Positions 1-10,100 of a stretch of 64,000 bases of DNA are shown here, in pieces. The stretch is taken from contig NZ_CP037423.1 in NCBI RefSeq assembly GCF_007754155.1, forward strand, positions 2,294,001 to 2,358,000, read 5' to 3'. How positions within the stretch are numbered: position 1 is the first letter of the stretch; every line of letters begins with the position of its first letter. Origin of the DNA: Stieleria neptunia (GTDB lineage: Bacteria; Planctomycetota; Planctomycetia; Pirellulales; Pirellulaceae). A model generated the notes under the pieces. That model made no database searches. It was not told the DNA's origin and saw only the letters and a list, made by a program, of their open reading frames with translations. A program made the translations under genes and the position numbers.

Positions 1-29
1 CCGCCAAAACACGCTACCTGGGAACCTTC

Positions 30-79
30 GGGTTCCTAATTGGTGCCACCCACCGGGTTCCTAATTGGTGCCACCCACC
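30..79. repeat. Two tandem 25-bp units carrying a REP-like hairpin core
   Basis: Two exact 25-bp copies (30-54 and 55-79), each ending in the core GGTGCCACCCACC. The reverse complement of the core, TGGTGGGTGGCACCA, can fold into a 5-bp stem with a 5-nt loop. The same core occurs in opposite orientation on the far side of the neighbouring RAYT-type transposase gene and again near 6.6-6.85 kb. The arrangement resembles REP elements around their transposase gene. Confidence 0.8.
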
Positions 80-274
80 GATTAGTCTGCCAGGCACAAT
101 TCGCGACAGCCGATTCGCACAGCTGAAACCAGCATGGTCAGTGAGTTGCGCAACACAAGAATTGCAGGCGCTGCGCCCGATGATGATGATGAGACCGGGA
201 ACCCCGGTCGAGGGGCGACCGCGGCTCGCTGAATCACTGGTGCGCCGACCGGAGTGATACGGACTGGAGAAATG

Positions 275-1438
275 TTAGGCGGTGAAACACTCGGCAACTT
301 GTCGTTGCCCCTTCGCCCATTTCCGGCCGCTCGACTCGGCGAACTGCGACATGCCGTTCGGTGAGCCTGCGCAACAACTGTTGCCGAAGTAGCGTTGAAA
401 GTTCCAGACCAAGTCACGCCACATCGACAAGTCGATTCCGAGACGCGAAACCAGACCTTGCATACTTGGCGGTAGCTCTCGCCCCGCCCCTTCTTCACTC
501 TGTTTCGCAGTCCAACGGAGAAGCTTGACGTAGTCTTTCAGGCTGATCCCGAGAAACCCCTTGTCGCTCGCCCGCACGCCAGCCTGGTTCGGTTGAGCGT
601 CGTTGGAAAGCGTCGACTCATCCAGGGTCAACGGAGCCAGCCATCCGTCGCGGCGGATGCGCTTACCGGTCGGATTCTTTCGTTTGGCCCGCTTCTTTTT
701 ACGCAGTTCATCTACCGGCGTGGTGCGACGCTCTTCGCCGGCCTGTTCCGTGGTGATCGGAACCAGATCAAAAGCGGCCGAATCGATTTCTTGACCCTGC
801 TCCCCTTTGATCCGATCGTATCCGGACGTGTGGACCGACTGGTCGGGCGATTCCGCCATCGCGGCACGGACCGGGTTGAGGTCCACGTACATCGCACACG
901 CCAGCAATCCGGCCTCATCGGTGATGCATTGCAGTTTAAATCGGCCTTCCCAAAATCGACCGGTGCACTCGTCTTGGCGGTTGGCCATCCGCGCAATCGG
1001 TTCGCTCAAGGAACGCATGAACCAAGAGATATCCGACAAGCGACGACGCACTTCGGCAAGCCTCTCTTTATCGGAGACCAACATTTGAACATCGTTTTCG
1101 GTGGGCTCACCCAAATGTTCTTCCATTCGGCGGCCGGGAAAGACTTTTAGCCAGCGAATCGCGACCTCTTGATCGGTCCATGCGGCGACGACATCGGGGC
1201 GATTGCGGAGGACCAAATGCATGTGATTGGACATCACGGCATAGGAGAGGACATCGATGCCGAACACAGACGCCAGCGCTTCCATCCGCCGCCGAATCCA
1301 CTCGCGTCTGAATCCGTAGTCCTTGCCGGTCGCCTGATCGACCCCCGCTAAAAAAGCACGCCGGACACACCGCTGAACGGCATGCACGATCGACACTTCG
1401 TCACTAGCAACCTGTTCCGAACGCAGCGGACGTCCCAT
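275..1438 (-). CDS. REP-associated tyrosine transposase (RAYT / Y1_Tnp family)
   Basis: 387 aa. It resembles single-strand Y1 transposases of the IS200/REP-associated (TnpREP) family: the HUH motif is HMH at residues 72-74 within SYAVMSNHMHLVL, and the family block YVDLNPVRA, which carries a candidate catalytic tyrosine, lies about 120 residues later. Such proteins nick and rejoin single-stranded DNA at cognate hairpin repeats. I chose the ATG at 1438 because a clear GGGAGGG ribosome site precedes it; the frame stays open upstream through the repeat DNA but that part is not protein-like. Hairpin repeats lie on both sides (30-79 and 1506-1553) in opposite orientation, as expected for a RAYT locus. 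The protein is longer than most family members because of a C-terminal extension of about 150 residues whose role is unknown. Mobility of the gene itself is not shown. Confidence 0.85.
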   Translation of the reverse strand: MGRPLRSEQVASDEVSIVHAVQRCVRRAFLAGVDQATGKDYGFRREWIRRRMEALASVFGIDVLSYAVMSNHMHLVLRNRPDVVAAWTDQEVAIRWLKVFPGRRMEEHLGEPTENDVQMLVSDKERLAEVRRRLSDISWFMRSLSEPIARMANRQDECTGRFWEGRFKLQCITDEAGLLACAMYVDLNPVRAAMAESPDQSVHTSGYDRIKGEQGQEIDSAAFDLVPITTEQAGEERRTTPVDELRKKKRAKRKNPTGKRIRRDGWLAPLTLDESTLSNDAQPNQAGVRASDKGFLGISLKDYVKLLRWTAKQSEEGAGRELPPSMQGLVSRLGIDLSMWRDLVWNFQRYFGNSCCAGSPNGMSQFAESSGRKWAKGQRQVAECFTA

Positions 1439-1505
1439 TACAAATCCCTCCCCATGAATCCGTGGTGGTGTGATTCTACCCCGGTGGCGACGGCGAGTCA
1501 AATAA

Positions 1506-1553
1506 ATGGTGGGTGGCACCATTTGTGAGATGGTGGGTGGCACCATTTGTGTT
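1506..1553. repeat. Two tandem 24-bp units of the RAYT-linked hairpin repeat, inverted
   Basis: Two near-identical 24-bp units (1506-1529, 1530-1553) each contain GGTGGGTGGCACC, the reverse complement of the core found at 30-79. They lie just upstream of the transposase start, so the gene sits between inverted repeat pairs about 1.5 kb apart. Confidence 0.8.
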
Positions 1554-1650
1554 TATTTGTGTTTGTGATTTGTGATTCGTTTATGACCGGCTGGGGGCTG
1601 CCGCGATTGATCGATTTGAGACCTGCGCCATGAAGTGGTATGAATGGCGC

Positions 1651-2844
1651 ATGAATATTCTATTTGCGTGGGAATGGGGCGCGGGCGTTTCGCATTTGGT
1701 TCGTTTCTGGCCACTCGCTGATCGGTTGCGTGAGCAAGGCCATCGGGTTGTGCTCGCCCTGCGTGACCTGACACACGTGGGGCAATGCTATAGCCTCAAG
1801 ACGGTGCCACTTTACCAGTCACCGACGTTGACCGGATTCGTTTCCGCTAAGCGGGACTTCCCGCAAACCTTTGCGGATTTGGCTTGGAATTTGGGGTATG
1901 ACTCGGTCGAGCGTATCGCGGCACAGGTCCAAGCGTATCGTCGCATCATGGTGAATGAATCCATTGAAACGGTGGTATCCGATTTCGGTCTCTCCGCGTC
2001 GATCGCGGCACGATCTTTGGGGCTCAGACGAATCCGAATCGGGACCGGGTTTGAGTGCCCGCCGTTGACGGCTCCATTGACGAACCTCTTGTATGCCGAA
2101 CCGTCGCCACCGAGCTTGCCGGCCGACGATTCACTCGGTAGCCCCGAAAAAGCCGTCCTCGAAAACATCAACCACGCCATGAGGATCATTGGCGGGGGTG
2201 AATTCCACGCTTTTCGACAGGCAATTGGCGATGCCGGAAAAACTCTACTTGCATCCGTGGAGGAACTTGACCCGTACGCAGGATCACCCGAGCGTGAGTA
2301 CTTGGGGACTTGGGACGTGTCCAACGGTCGGGCTCCGCGCTGGCCCGATTTGGACGGCCACAAAGTCATCGCTTACCTGAAACCGTTTCCTGCGCTGCCG
2401 GCTATCTTGCGTCAGTTGGTCGACCTTGGCTGCAACGTTGCCCTTGTGTCCGACGGAATTCCAGCGACATTGCTGCAATCGTTGGGGCCACGCGTCGTCC
2501 TGCAGGACGGACACGTTGACTTGCAGGCCGCAGCGCGCCAGTGTGATTTTGCGATTGCCAACTGCAACCATGGCATGAGCATCCGAATGCTGTCGTTGGG
2601 AGTGCCGATGATTGGGTTTCCCTCGTTCTTTGAACAACGCATTCACGCGGGTTGCTTGCGCGCTCATCGATTGGCAATCGCGATGAGTCCCAGCGCGCCC
2701 GAACGATTCGACGAAGCCGTTCGTCGTGCAACAAGCCCGGCCGCGAAGCACGCGGTCGGTCGATTTTCCGACAAGTATTCGGCAACGCTTCGCAACAGTT
2801 TGCATCACACTTGGATCACGCTTGATGCGATGATCAACGAGTGA
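1651..2844 (+). CDS. GT-B-fold glycosyltransferase, UGT/MGT-like
   Basis: 397 aa. The N-terminus MNILFAWEWGAGVSH followed by a helix ending LREQGHRVV is the first Rossmann unit of GT1-type glycosyltransferases. The C-terminal third (around DFAIANCNHGMS and LGVPMIGFPSFFEQ) matches the nucleotide-sugar binding domain, where family members read HGG and PxxxDQ; here the equivalents are degenerate (NHG, FFEQ). It probably transfers a sugar to a lipid or small molecule in the cytoplasm; the acceptor cannot be told. Two further in-frame ATGs lie at 1630 and 1639; 1651 is preferred because it opens directly on the first beta strand, but no strong ribosome site decides the start. It is a single gene between the repeat region and a hairpin at 2851-2912. 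Confidence 0.7.
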   Translation: MNILFAWEWGAGVSHLVRFWPLADRLREQGHRVVLALRDLTHVGQCYSLKTVPLYQSPTLTGFVSAKRDFPQTFADLAWNLGYDSVERIAAQVQAYRRIMVNESIETVVSDFGLSASIAARSLGLRRIRIGTGFECPPLTAPLTNLLYAEPSPPSLPADDSLGSPEKAVLENINHAMRIIGGGEFHAFRQAIGDAGKTLLASVEELDPYAGSPEREYLGTWDVSNGRAPRWPDLDGHKVIAYLKPFPALPAILRQLVDLGCNVALVSDGIPATLLQSLGPRVVLQDGHVDLQAAARQCDFAIANCNHGMSIRMLSLGVPMIGFPSFFEQRIHAGCLRAHRLAIAMSPSAPERFDEAVRRATSPAAKHAVGRFSDKYSATLRNSLHHTWITLDAMINE

Positions 2845-2850
2845 CATCCT

Positions 2851-2912
2851 GCCGACACCTTGCGCAGACAAACAGGCCGATCGTCGACGACGACTGCTAT
2901 ACAGGTGTCGGC
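2851..2912. repeat. 10-bp perfect inverted repeat downstream of the glycosyltransferase
   Basis: GCCGACACCT at 2851-2860 pairs with AGGTGTCGGC at 2903-2912, leaving a 42-nt loop that itself contains short palindromes such as CGTCGACG. It starts 6 bp after the glycosyltransferase stop codon and may act as a transcription end or mRNA 3' stabiliser. No T-run follows. The rest of the gap to 3128 is AT-rich and probably holds the promoter of the next gene. Confidence 0.5.
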
Positions 2913-3128
2913 CGCAGTGATTTCGCCTTCTAAAATTATCAACATTTTGCTTGCTTCTGTCGTGCAAATTGTTACGTTCGTGAAACGCAACGCGAACTTG
3001 GGGCAATCTTTTTCGTTTTGTATTGGTTGTTCCTAAACGCCAAATCTGTTGCGGAGTGTGTTGACCTTTTGTCGTTCAACATGCATTTCATCAAGAGCCA
3101 TTTCACGTGATATAAAGGGGCGGATATC

Positions 3129-6100
3129 ATGCGTAGGAAGAATCTGTTTGCGAGTAAGTTTTCGTCGAAGCGTCGTCAACGCAAACTGGTCGATCGAAAA
3201 CGACATCTGATCATTCAGACGTTGGAGAATCGGCGTGTCTTGAGTGCCGAGGGGATTCCATCCAATCCGCTCAGTAGCGATGCGACGGATTTTGAATTGG
3301 AGTCCGGGTATCGTCTTTATCAGCACGAACAATATGACCGAGACTTCTTTAATCTCAGCGATTTTGCGAAAGATTTTCGTGAGTTGGAAAACAACCGCGG
3401 AAATGAACTCGATCCCGATACGATTTACCCGGAGTATTGGGAATACACGGATCGAATCCCGGATCTCGATACGCTGACGTTGGAAACCGGTCCCCAGGCT
3501 TCGGAGTTTGCGTATTGGGGATCAAGCTATTACGCACAGTGGCCGTCCAACCAGCCCTCGCCGGCCGTCGGGTCAAAGGTCGGCTTGTATTCGCGTGATG
3601 GAATGGACCCGATGGGAACGTATGAACCATTGGACTTTTATTACGGACCGTCAGCGGAAGCCTATGGCCGAATGGCCGACGACTATGACTTTTCCGAATG
3701 GTTCTTGGACCCCGAGTCGATTAAGCATCTGTTTACGCAAGTCGAGGGCTGGCATTCGGATCCGGAGTACTTTGTCCCCAGCGGTTCGACAGGAACAACG
3801 GTGACGTCGGGGACAGTCAACGTGACCGAGACGATATCGTCGAACAAAAGCATTGACTACGTGATTCCCTGGTCGTTGACCGTCACTTACAGTTCGTCGG
3901 GCGGCACGTGGTCTTATTCCGAATCATTGGTCTTAACGAATTTTCAAATCACCACGTCATGGGATTATGATTTCGAACCCTACGGTTATGAGGTCCCAGA
4001 CCCGAACGACGGATATGGCATCGAGTACTACTACGCCGATCCCTACGGCGGCGGGCTGTTTGATACGGCACTCGGAACAGCCGGACCGCCGCCCAGTGGA
4101 CTACCAGGCGTCGTGGATCGCGACCTGGTTCAGTCCGGGGATTACACGTTCAATTTCGAGAGCAATGGATCAGGCTCGAGTGTGAGTGACTTTAGTTTCG
4201 AGGATATCTATGACGACGGGTATTCCGATACCTACGATGAAGATTTTGACCCCGCGACACTCCCCTACGAAACCGAAACGCACACGTACAATTACCTTGC
4301 CACTGCCGATCGCAGCCAGACCGATGAATTTGCGGTCACGATGCCCAGCGGCGGGGATCCCTATGGCGGCGGGGATCCCTACGGGGGCGGTGATCCCAAG
4401 ACCTATACCGAAGTTGGAACGCTCAGCTGGTACGGAGACTTTGACAACCTCGTCACCTCCTCATGGGAAATCGATGTCGTCGGTGAAGAATCCTCGTTCA
4501 TTGACTTGGATGAATACTCAACACTCGATGAGCACCTGTCGATCTCTTCCACAACGCCCAGCACACTGAATTACTCGGGAAGCGGCGAATTGACTGGTAC
4601 CACCGGATACTACACAAAAATAGGGACGCGGAGCGAAAGTGGTCAGGACCAACGGACCTACACCATGGATCACACTGGACATCTGGATTACCAAGACCGC
4701 TTGGATCAAATGACCAGCGACAGCTACGATGCGGCCACACGGGATGAATGGTGGGATGAAGAAGCTGATCTGGCATTCGCCGAAACTTTTTCACGCAGTA
4801 TCACGCTCTCCGGCAGTACTTCCACCGTCGTCAACAACACCACCGGTTCGATCGACGGAGATTATTGGACCGAAGGGACACACGCGTTGGATTGGCACGA
4901 TCACCAGGACTATGGTTCAGGAATCGTTCGGAATGTCTATTTTTCCGAAACGACACAGGATCATTCTGACCCGAACGCACATGTCGCGCCCGAAGTCAGC
5001 GTGGATGTCACAGCACGTGTCGAAACCAACTATGACGACCAAACCACACAGGTTTTCGACAGTTACGGCAACGAAACCTCTCGGACCGGAGTCTACCAAG
5101 AGGACGGAGACGCTTGGCTGTTGCGACGACTGGAAATGGACGGCGATTTGAGCATGACTGGGTCCGGAAGCACCGCCACCTACACCATTGATGCGGATAG
5201 CCAACAAGAGTACTGGGCGGAGGACATGGAGGACTACTATCGCTATATCTTTGATGATTCGACGACACACCATTCCAACGGTTCAACCACCACGGTTGTC
5301 GACGAAGAGGGAGAAGCAGACGGCGGATGGTCTCGGGCGGCTGATAGCTACTACAACTGGGCTGCACACAGTGATTCACAAGATTGGGAATACAGCTTGA
5401 CCGAATCTTCGGGCGCCAATCCCGGTGGCCTTGGAGGCGGAACGCTCTTTGAATGGCTGGAAGCCGGTGGAGACCCGAGCGCCCAAACGTGGTTCGGAGC
5501 AGGCACACCGATTCGACAAGACGACTGGGTCTATTGGTACGACAATGACACCACCGTCGATCGGAATTCCAGCGGTACCATTACCGGGCGAACCGGGACG
5601 ATTAAGACCGACATCATGGATCCCGACACCGATAGCGATACGATCGACGGTGGAACCACAAGGTCGCCTGCAGGCACCATCGTGCACCAAGTTGACAGTC
5701 AAAACGGCGGCAGAGATCAGTACTATTGGAAAACCACCGACTACGAATGGGATCCCGCCGGATCCACACGGATCACCTACAAAACGAATCGACTGGACCA
5801 GCACGACGAGGATTTTGTGATTGACGTGGCAAACAGTCTCGCCACCTACACCTCGGGTAACAACCGAACCTATGTCGTCAACGAAGAAGGCGAAACCCAT
5901 CGAGACAACCTGTTCGAAAATGATTCGCTGAGCAAGTGGTATCACTCGTCGGGAACCGATACCATCGACACCGAATCGACCCGCGTGGTGACTGGCGATT
6001 GGTACTACGATGACTACTACAACACCCAAATCAGCAGTGGAGCCACAACGCTGACCGGTACGTTGCTGGATTGGGGGAATAGCTTCGCATCGTTTACCGA

Positions 6101-6449
6101 AGATTGGGACCACGGTTCGTCAAACGGGATGCAATACATCGGTCACGGTTATGCATCGGCGGACATCAACTACAGCTACACCACTGCGATCACAACGCCG
6201 AGCGATCCCTACGGTGGAGGATCTGGTACACCGGAGGCATCCGTCTCCGGGTCGACAACCGATGCCGGTGGGTACAACTGGTCGGAAACGGGGTACGACA
6301 ACAGTCCCTACGGTGGACCTCCTTCTACCATCGGTGACAGTTCCAGTTGGTCGGACACCTATACCGACAGCGAATTCAACGATGGCCCGCGCTCCGGTCG
6401 CGAGCGAAAGTTTGCATGGATCTTTCGCCTGATCCGATTCAGGGACTAG
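3129..6449 (+). CDS. Large exported LEPR-XLL-type planctomycete protein, function unknown
   Basis: 1106 aa. The basic N-terminus (MRRKNLFASKF...) leads into IQTLENRRVLSAEG at about residues 34-47, the planctomycete LEPR-XLL type export signal that often marks large surface or secreted proteins. A ribosome site (AAAGGGG) lies 8 nt before the ATG. The rest has no recognised enzyme motif. It is rich in Asp, Ser, Thr, Tyr and Trp, with many short beta-like segments built around phrases such as 'TxxxGxxxxDxDDxxYxY', and a tandem DPYGGG repeat at about residues 409-424 that reappears near residue 1035 and beyond. The C-terminus is basic (RERKFAWIFRLIRFRD). Composition suggests an acidic, extended outer-surface protein; adhesive or structural roles are guesses. 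It stands alone, with an 11-bp inverted repeat after the stop. Confidence 0.75.
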   Translation: MRRKNLFASKFSSKRRQRKLVDRKRHLIIQTLENRRVLSAEGIPSNPLSSDATDFELESGYRLYQHEQYDRDFFNLSDFAKDFRELENNRGNELDPDTIYPEYWEYTDRIPDLDTLTLETGPQASEFAYWGSSYYAQWPSNQPSPAVGSKVGLYSRDGMDPMGTYEPLDFYYGPSAEAYGRMADDYDFSEWFLDPESIKHLFTQVEGWHSDPEYFVPSGSTGTTVTSGTVNVTETISSNKSIDYVIPWSLTVTYSSSGGTWSYSESLVLTNFQITTSWDYDFEPYGYEVPDPNDGYGIEYYYADPYGGGLFDTALGTAGPPPSGLPGVVDRDLVQSGDYTFNFESNGSGSSVSDFSFEDIYDDGYSDTYDEDFDPATLPYETETHTYNYLATADRSQTDEFAVTMPSGGDPYGGGDPYGGGDPKTYTEVGTLSWYGDFDNLVTSSWEIDVVGEESSFIDLDEYSTLDEHLSISSTTPSTLNYSGSGELTGTTGYYTKIGTRSESGQDQRTYTMDHTGHLDYQDRLDQMTSDSYDAATRDEWWDEEADLAFAETFSRSITLSGSTSTVVNNTTGSIDGDYWTEGTHALDWHDHQDYGSGIVRNVYFSETTQDHSDPNAHVAPEVSVDVTARVETNYDDQTTQVFDSYGNETSRTGVYQEDGDAWLLRRLEMDGDLSMTGSGSTATYTIDADSQQEYWAEDMEDYYRYIFDDSTTHHSNGSTTTVVDEEGEADGGWSRAADSYYNWAAHSDSQDWEYSLTESSGANPGGLGGGTLFEWLEAGGDPSAQTWFGAGTPIRQDDWVYWYDNDTTVDRNSSGTITGRTGTIKTDIMDPDTDSDTIDGGTTRSPAGTIVHQVDSQNGGRDQYYWKTTDYEWDPAGSTRITYKTNRLDQHDEDFVIDVANSLATYTSGNNRTYVVNEEGETHRDNLFENDSLSKWYHSSGTDTIDTESTRVVTGDWYYDDYYNTQISSGATTLTGTLLDWGNSFASFTEDWDHGSSNGMQYIGHGYASADINYSYTTAITTPSDPYGGGSGTPEASVSGSTTDAGGYNWSETGYDNSPYGGPPSTIGDSSSWSDTYTDSEFNDGPRSGRERKFAWIFRLIRFRD

Positions 6450-6469
6450 CACGCACGATTGGCAAAGTG

Positions 6470-6509
6470 CATGCCGCCGAGTGAACCGACAGGTACAATC
6501 GGCGGCATG
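6470..6509. repeat. 11-bp inverted repeat after the LEPR-XLL gene
   Basis: CATGCCGCCGA at 6470-6480 and TCGGCGGCATG at 6499-6509 form a perfect GC-rich stem with an 18-nt loop, 20 bp after the stop codon. There is no T-run, so it is a hairpin of terminator or repeat type rather than a certain intrinsic terminator. Confidence 0.5.
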
Positions 6510-6622
6510 ATCCACATCGAATGCCGCGGCCAACCGCCGACCTCTCGATCCAAGTTGGCGCGGGCACAGGATGGAGATGCGGAAAGCTGAAAGCAACTGG
6601 CCCACGTCCACGTGCGCACCAT

Positions 6623-6684
6623 CTATCTTTGGTGCCACCCACCAATCCTGGTGCTATCTTTGGTGCCACCCACCAATCCTGGAC
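6623..6684. repeat. Two 31-bp-spaced units with the RAYT-linked core
   Basis: The segment CTATCTTTGGTGCCACCCAC and its 3' tail CAATCCTGG occurs at 6623-6651 and again from 6654, a period of 31 bp. The core GGTGCCACCCACC lies at 6631-6643 and 6662-6674, in the same orientation as at 30-79. Confidence 0.75.
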
Positions 6685-6710
6685 GGCAGCGAGAATCTGC
6701 ATGCCTGCTA

Positions 6711-6822
6711 GCAAAGCAGCAGGCAGGTCACACAGATTGAGCATGGTGGGTGGCACTTTTCACCAAGCAAAGCAGCAGGCAGGTCACACCGATTGAGCAT
6801 GGTGGGTGGCACTTTTCACCCT
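6711..6822. repeat. 56-bp tandem direct repeat carrying inverted hairpin core
   Basis: Two copies (6711-6766 and 6767-6822) differ at very few positions. Each begins GCAAAGCAGCAGGCAGGTCA and contains GGTGGGTGGCAC followed by TTTTCACC. A third, truncated piece (GGGTGGCACTTTTCACC) follows at 6844-6860. The orientation is opposite to the 6623-6684 pair, so the two pairs face each other as they do around the RAYT gene, but with no transposase between them. Confidence 0.75.
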
Positions 6823-7127
6823 ACTTTTCACCGCTTTTCACCCGGGTGGCACTTTTCACCCATGTTTCTTCGGCCGACCAAGTAAAGCGTTCGTGCCGAT
6901 GGTGTCCGCTTCAACACCCGTCTAGCACGGACTGCCTGCACCTCGCTAATATAGGGGGGGCTTTGGGTTGCGTGGCAAATGAACCGGCAATGCGATCATC
7001 CCTGCGCCTCCTTGGTTAGCCTACGGAGTCGATTTGTCCGTCGTGATTCACGGTTTCGACTTTGCCTATTCCACGCGGGTTCACAAGAACCGATCTTCGA
7101 ATGTCCTAACTTTCCACGGCAACATCA

Positions 7128-10100
7128 ATGTTCTTAAGCAAGACAGGTTTGTTCGGCGTTTGTTGGTTCGTCTTGGTTGCTCCGGCGATATCGCACGGAC
7201 AATCGATTTGGTCCGAAAAGCCATTCTCTGTGCTTGCCAAAGATGCGATCGCTGATGCAAACGAAACGAAAGTAGGTGACGCCGCGGTTGAAATGCTGTG
7301 GGATTCGGGGAATTACGAATTTGACGCGCAAGGCCGCAAAACGGCGGTCGTGCGACAGGTTTACCAAATTCGAGAACGCTCAGCGATGGAAGGGTGGGGT
7401 GTGGTTCATGCAACTTGGGAACCTTGGCATGAAAAACGGCCGGTGATCCGCGCACGGGTGATCACGAAGGATGGTCATGTTTATTCGCTTGATCCGCAGA
7501 CGATTGAAGAGTTTCGCATGCCCTCCAACGATTCACGAATCTTTACCGACCGCTACCTCGTGCGCGCCCCACTTGCCGGGATCTCGCCGGGTGCGATCGT
7601 CGAAACTCAGATCGTTTCGGAAGAAAAACGCCCGGTCGCGACAAGCGGCGGTCTCGTTCGCTTTTCATTTGCGACCGGGGTTCCGATCCGGCATTCGGTC
7701 GCATCCATCTCGATTCCCGAGGATCTCACGCTCAACTACAAGGTGCTTGGCCTAGACATTGAACCGACGGAGACCAGGAAGAACGGACGTCGAGAGCTTG
7801 TTTTTCCGACCGGACCTCAGCCGGCAATCTCGAGCATCGAAGCCTATTTGCCCGCTGATCAATCGCCCATTCCGACGTTGTTCGCTGGAACCGCAGTTTC
7901 TTGGTCCGATTGTGCGAACGAATATAGCGAGCTGGTTGACCAACAGATCAGCGCAGCGGCGAACGGTGCCGCCGCGTGGTCGCTCGATCTAACCGAGATC
8001 AGGAAGATGTCGCGTGAAAAAGCCATTCGAGCGTTGTCACAACAAGTGTTAAATGCTGTCCGCTACACCGGACTTGAGTTCGGCAGCAGTTCCTTCGTGC
8101 CGCAGCCTCCTTCGACGATCCTGCAACGTGGCTACGGCGACTGCAAAGACATGTCGACCTTGCTGGTATCCGGGCTCCGCGAGATCGGAATCGAATCCTA
8201 CGTCGCGTTGCTTTCGTCGGGGACCGGTTTGGATTCCATCCCTGAGGTCCCGGCGCTGCGGGTTTTCAATCATGCGATCGTTTACATTCCTGGAGAACCG
8301 GATTATTGGATCGACTTGACGTCGCCTGAGACGCCGATCGGGAAAATACCCGCGAGCGATCAAGGACGACTTGCAATGATCGCCTCCGGCGAGACCACCG
8401 GGCTGGTCAGAATTCCGCTCGCCCCGTCGTCAGAGAATCATTCAATCTTCGAGCGCCGCGTAAAACTATCCGACGATGGCACGAATCGCATCACCGAACA
8501 GAATCGATATCGAGGCGTCTACGCGTCGTCAATGCGGTCCGTCGTGCAACAGATGGACGAGTCCCAGTTGGATCGCGTCTATCGCAACGCCGGTGTCCGT
8601 CGGTATGCAACGGACGACCTCGTCGACCTGGAGGTCGAATCGGGGGCCAAAGACGGGGAGTTCACGGTCCGCGCAACCTATGGGAACGCTCAAAACGTTG
8701 CGATCTCGGCTTCGGAAGCCGTCGTCGTTCTTGATCCGACCGAGGCCCTCAACAATCTTCCCGTGAGCTTCTATGCCACAGAATCCAAACAAGTGGAATC
8801 ACAGTCCCAGGAGTCTGCCACGGCTGCGTCAAAGATTGAATCTCGGAAGTCGCCGCTACACCTGCCAATGCTGTTCCGCACGACGGTTCGCTATGAGATT
8901 TTCCCACCAAAGGGATTTGTGGCAAAGGAAGTCCCCGAGGACAAACGCATCGAATTCGGATCGGCGAGTTTCGCTCTGAACTATCGGTCTTCGAAACGGG
9001 GATCGGTCACTGCCGAATTCAAGCTTGACACCGGTGGCGGGCGTTTCACCGCTTCTCAGGTCAGAGATGCTTCGCGTGCGATTGCCGGACTCGCCGACAC
9101 CAACGATCTCACGGCGTGGACGGTGCCGATCCGCTTTGAGAACCCGGCCGCAACGGACCTTGTCGGAGGCAATGTGGTCGAAGCGATTCGCGGCTATCAC
9201 CAACTTGTGACACAGGATCCCAACACGGTCCGACTTCGCTGCGACCTGGCGACCGCCCTGCTGACCGCCGGCTTGGGCGATGCAGCCCTCGAACAGGCCC
9301 AGATTGCCGTTGAACTGGACTCCCAGAGTGCGGACGCATATCGAACGTTGGGAACAATTTATTCACATGACCGACTCGGCAACCTCTTTTACGGAGAGTT
9401 CTCGAAAGAGGCGGCGATCAAGGCGTTTGAAAAGGCGATTGAGTTGGAACCAGATGACGAAGCAACCATGTTGGGTCTCGCCAGTTTGTCGGCGCGGGAC
9501 GCCGATGGTGCGATCTACGCGACACAGGAATCTGCACAGGCCGCCGCAGACAGCTTCACCAAACTCTATCGTAAAACGCCACAATCCGCTTCGCTCGACC
9601 TGACCCTGACGGCTCACCATTTTGCCGGAAACAGCGACGAGCTCCGCAGTCTCCTGAAGGAGGCGGCACCTTCTACGGTCCGCGATCTCTATGAACTCGT
9701 GATGCATACCATCGACGGCGAGTATTCCTTGTTCAAAACCCAGCTACAAGCCAAGCATCCCTCGCGAACGCAACAGCAGACGGTGCTGTCACGTCTGACC
9801 AATACGCTCGTCCTGTTGCGGGAGTACGAAGCGGCACGCCAGCTACGATCCGACGCCATGAGCCATCCAGTTCCCGCGGCAAATGGTGAAGCACTCGCCT
9901 TCGGATTGGACGAACTTGGAAGGATCGAGCAAGCGGATCTGCAAGGCAACGATCCGGAGAGCATCTGTAAACGGAGTCTCGTTGATGGATTGGCGTACGG
10001 GCAGTTCAGTACCCGATCAACTGATGCCTACGCAAATTCGAAAGATGATTTTAAGTGGCAGCGACTCGCCAGCCAACTTGAACTGTTTTTGGTCCAACGT

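Larger units (their letters stand above)
6450..7127. other. 678-bp intergenic region filled with repeats, no gene
   Basis: No frame here looks coding. The region holds the 11-bp inverted repeat, two 31-bp units with the core GGTGCCACCCACC (6623-6684), two 56-bp units with the inverted core GGTGGGTGGCAC (6711-6822) and a further partial copy at about 6843-6860. The last 250 bp are unique and should contain the promoter of the next gene. Confidence 0.7.
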
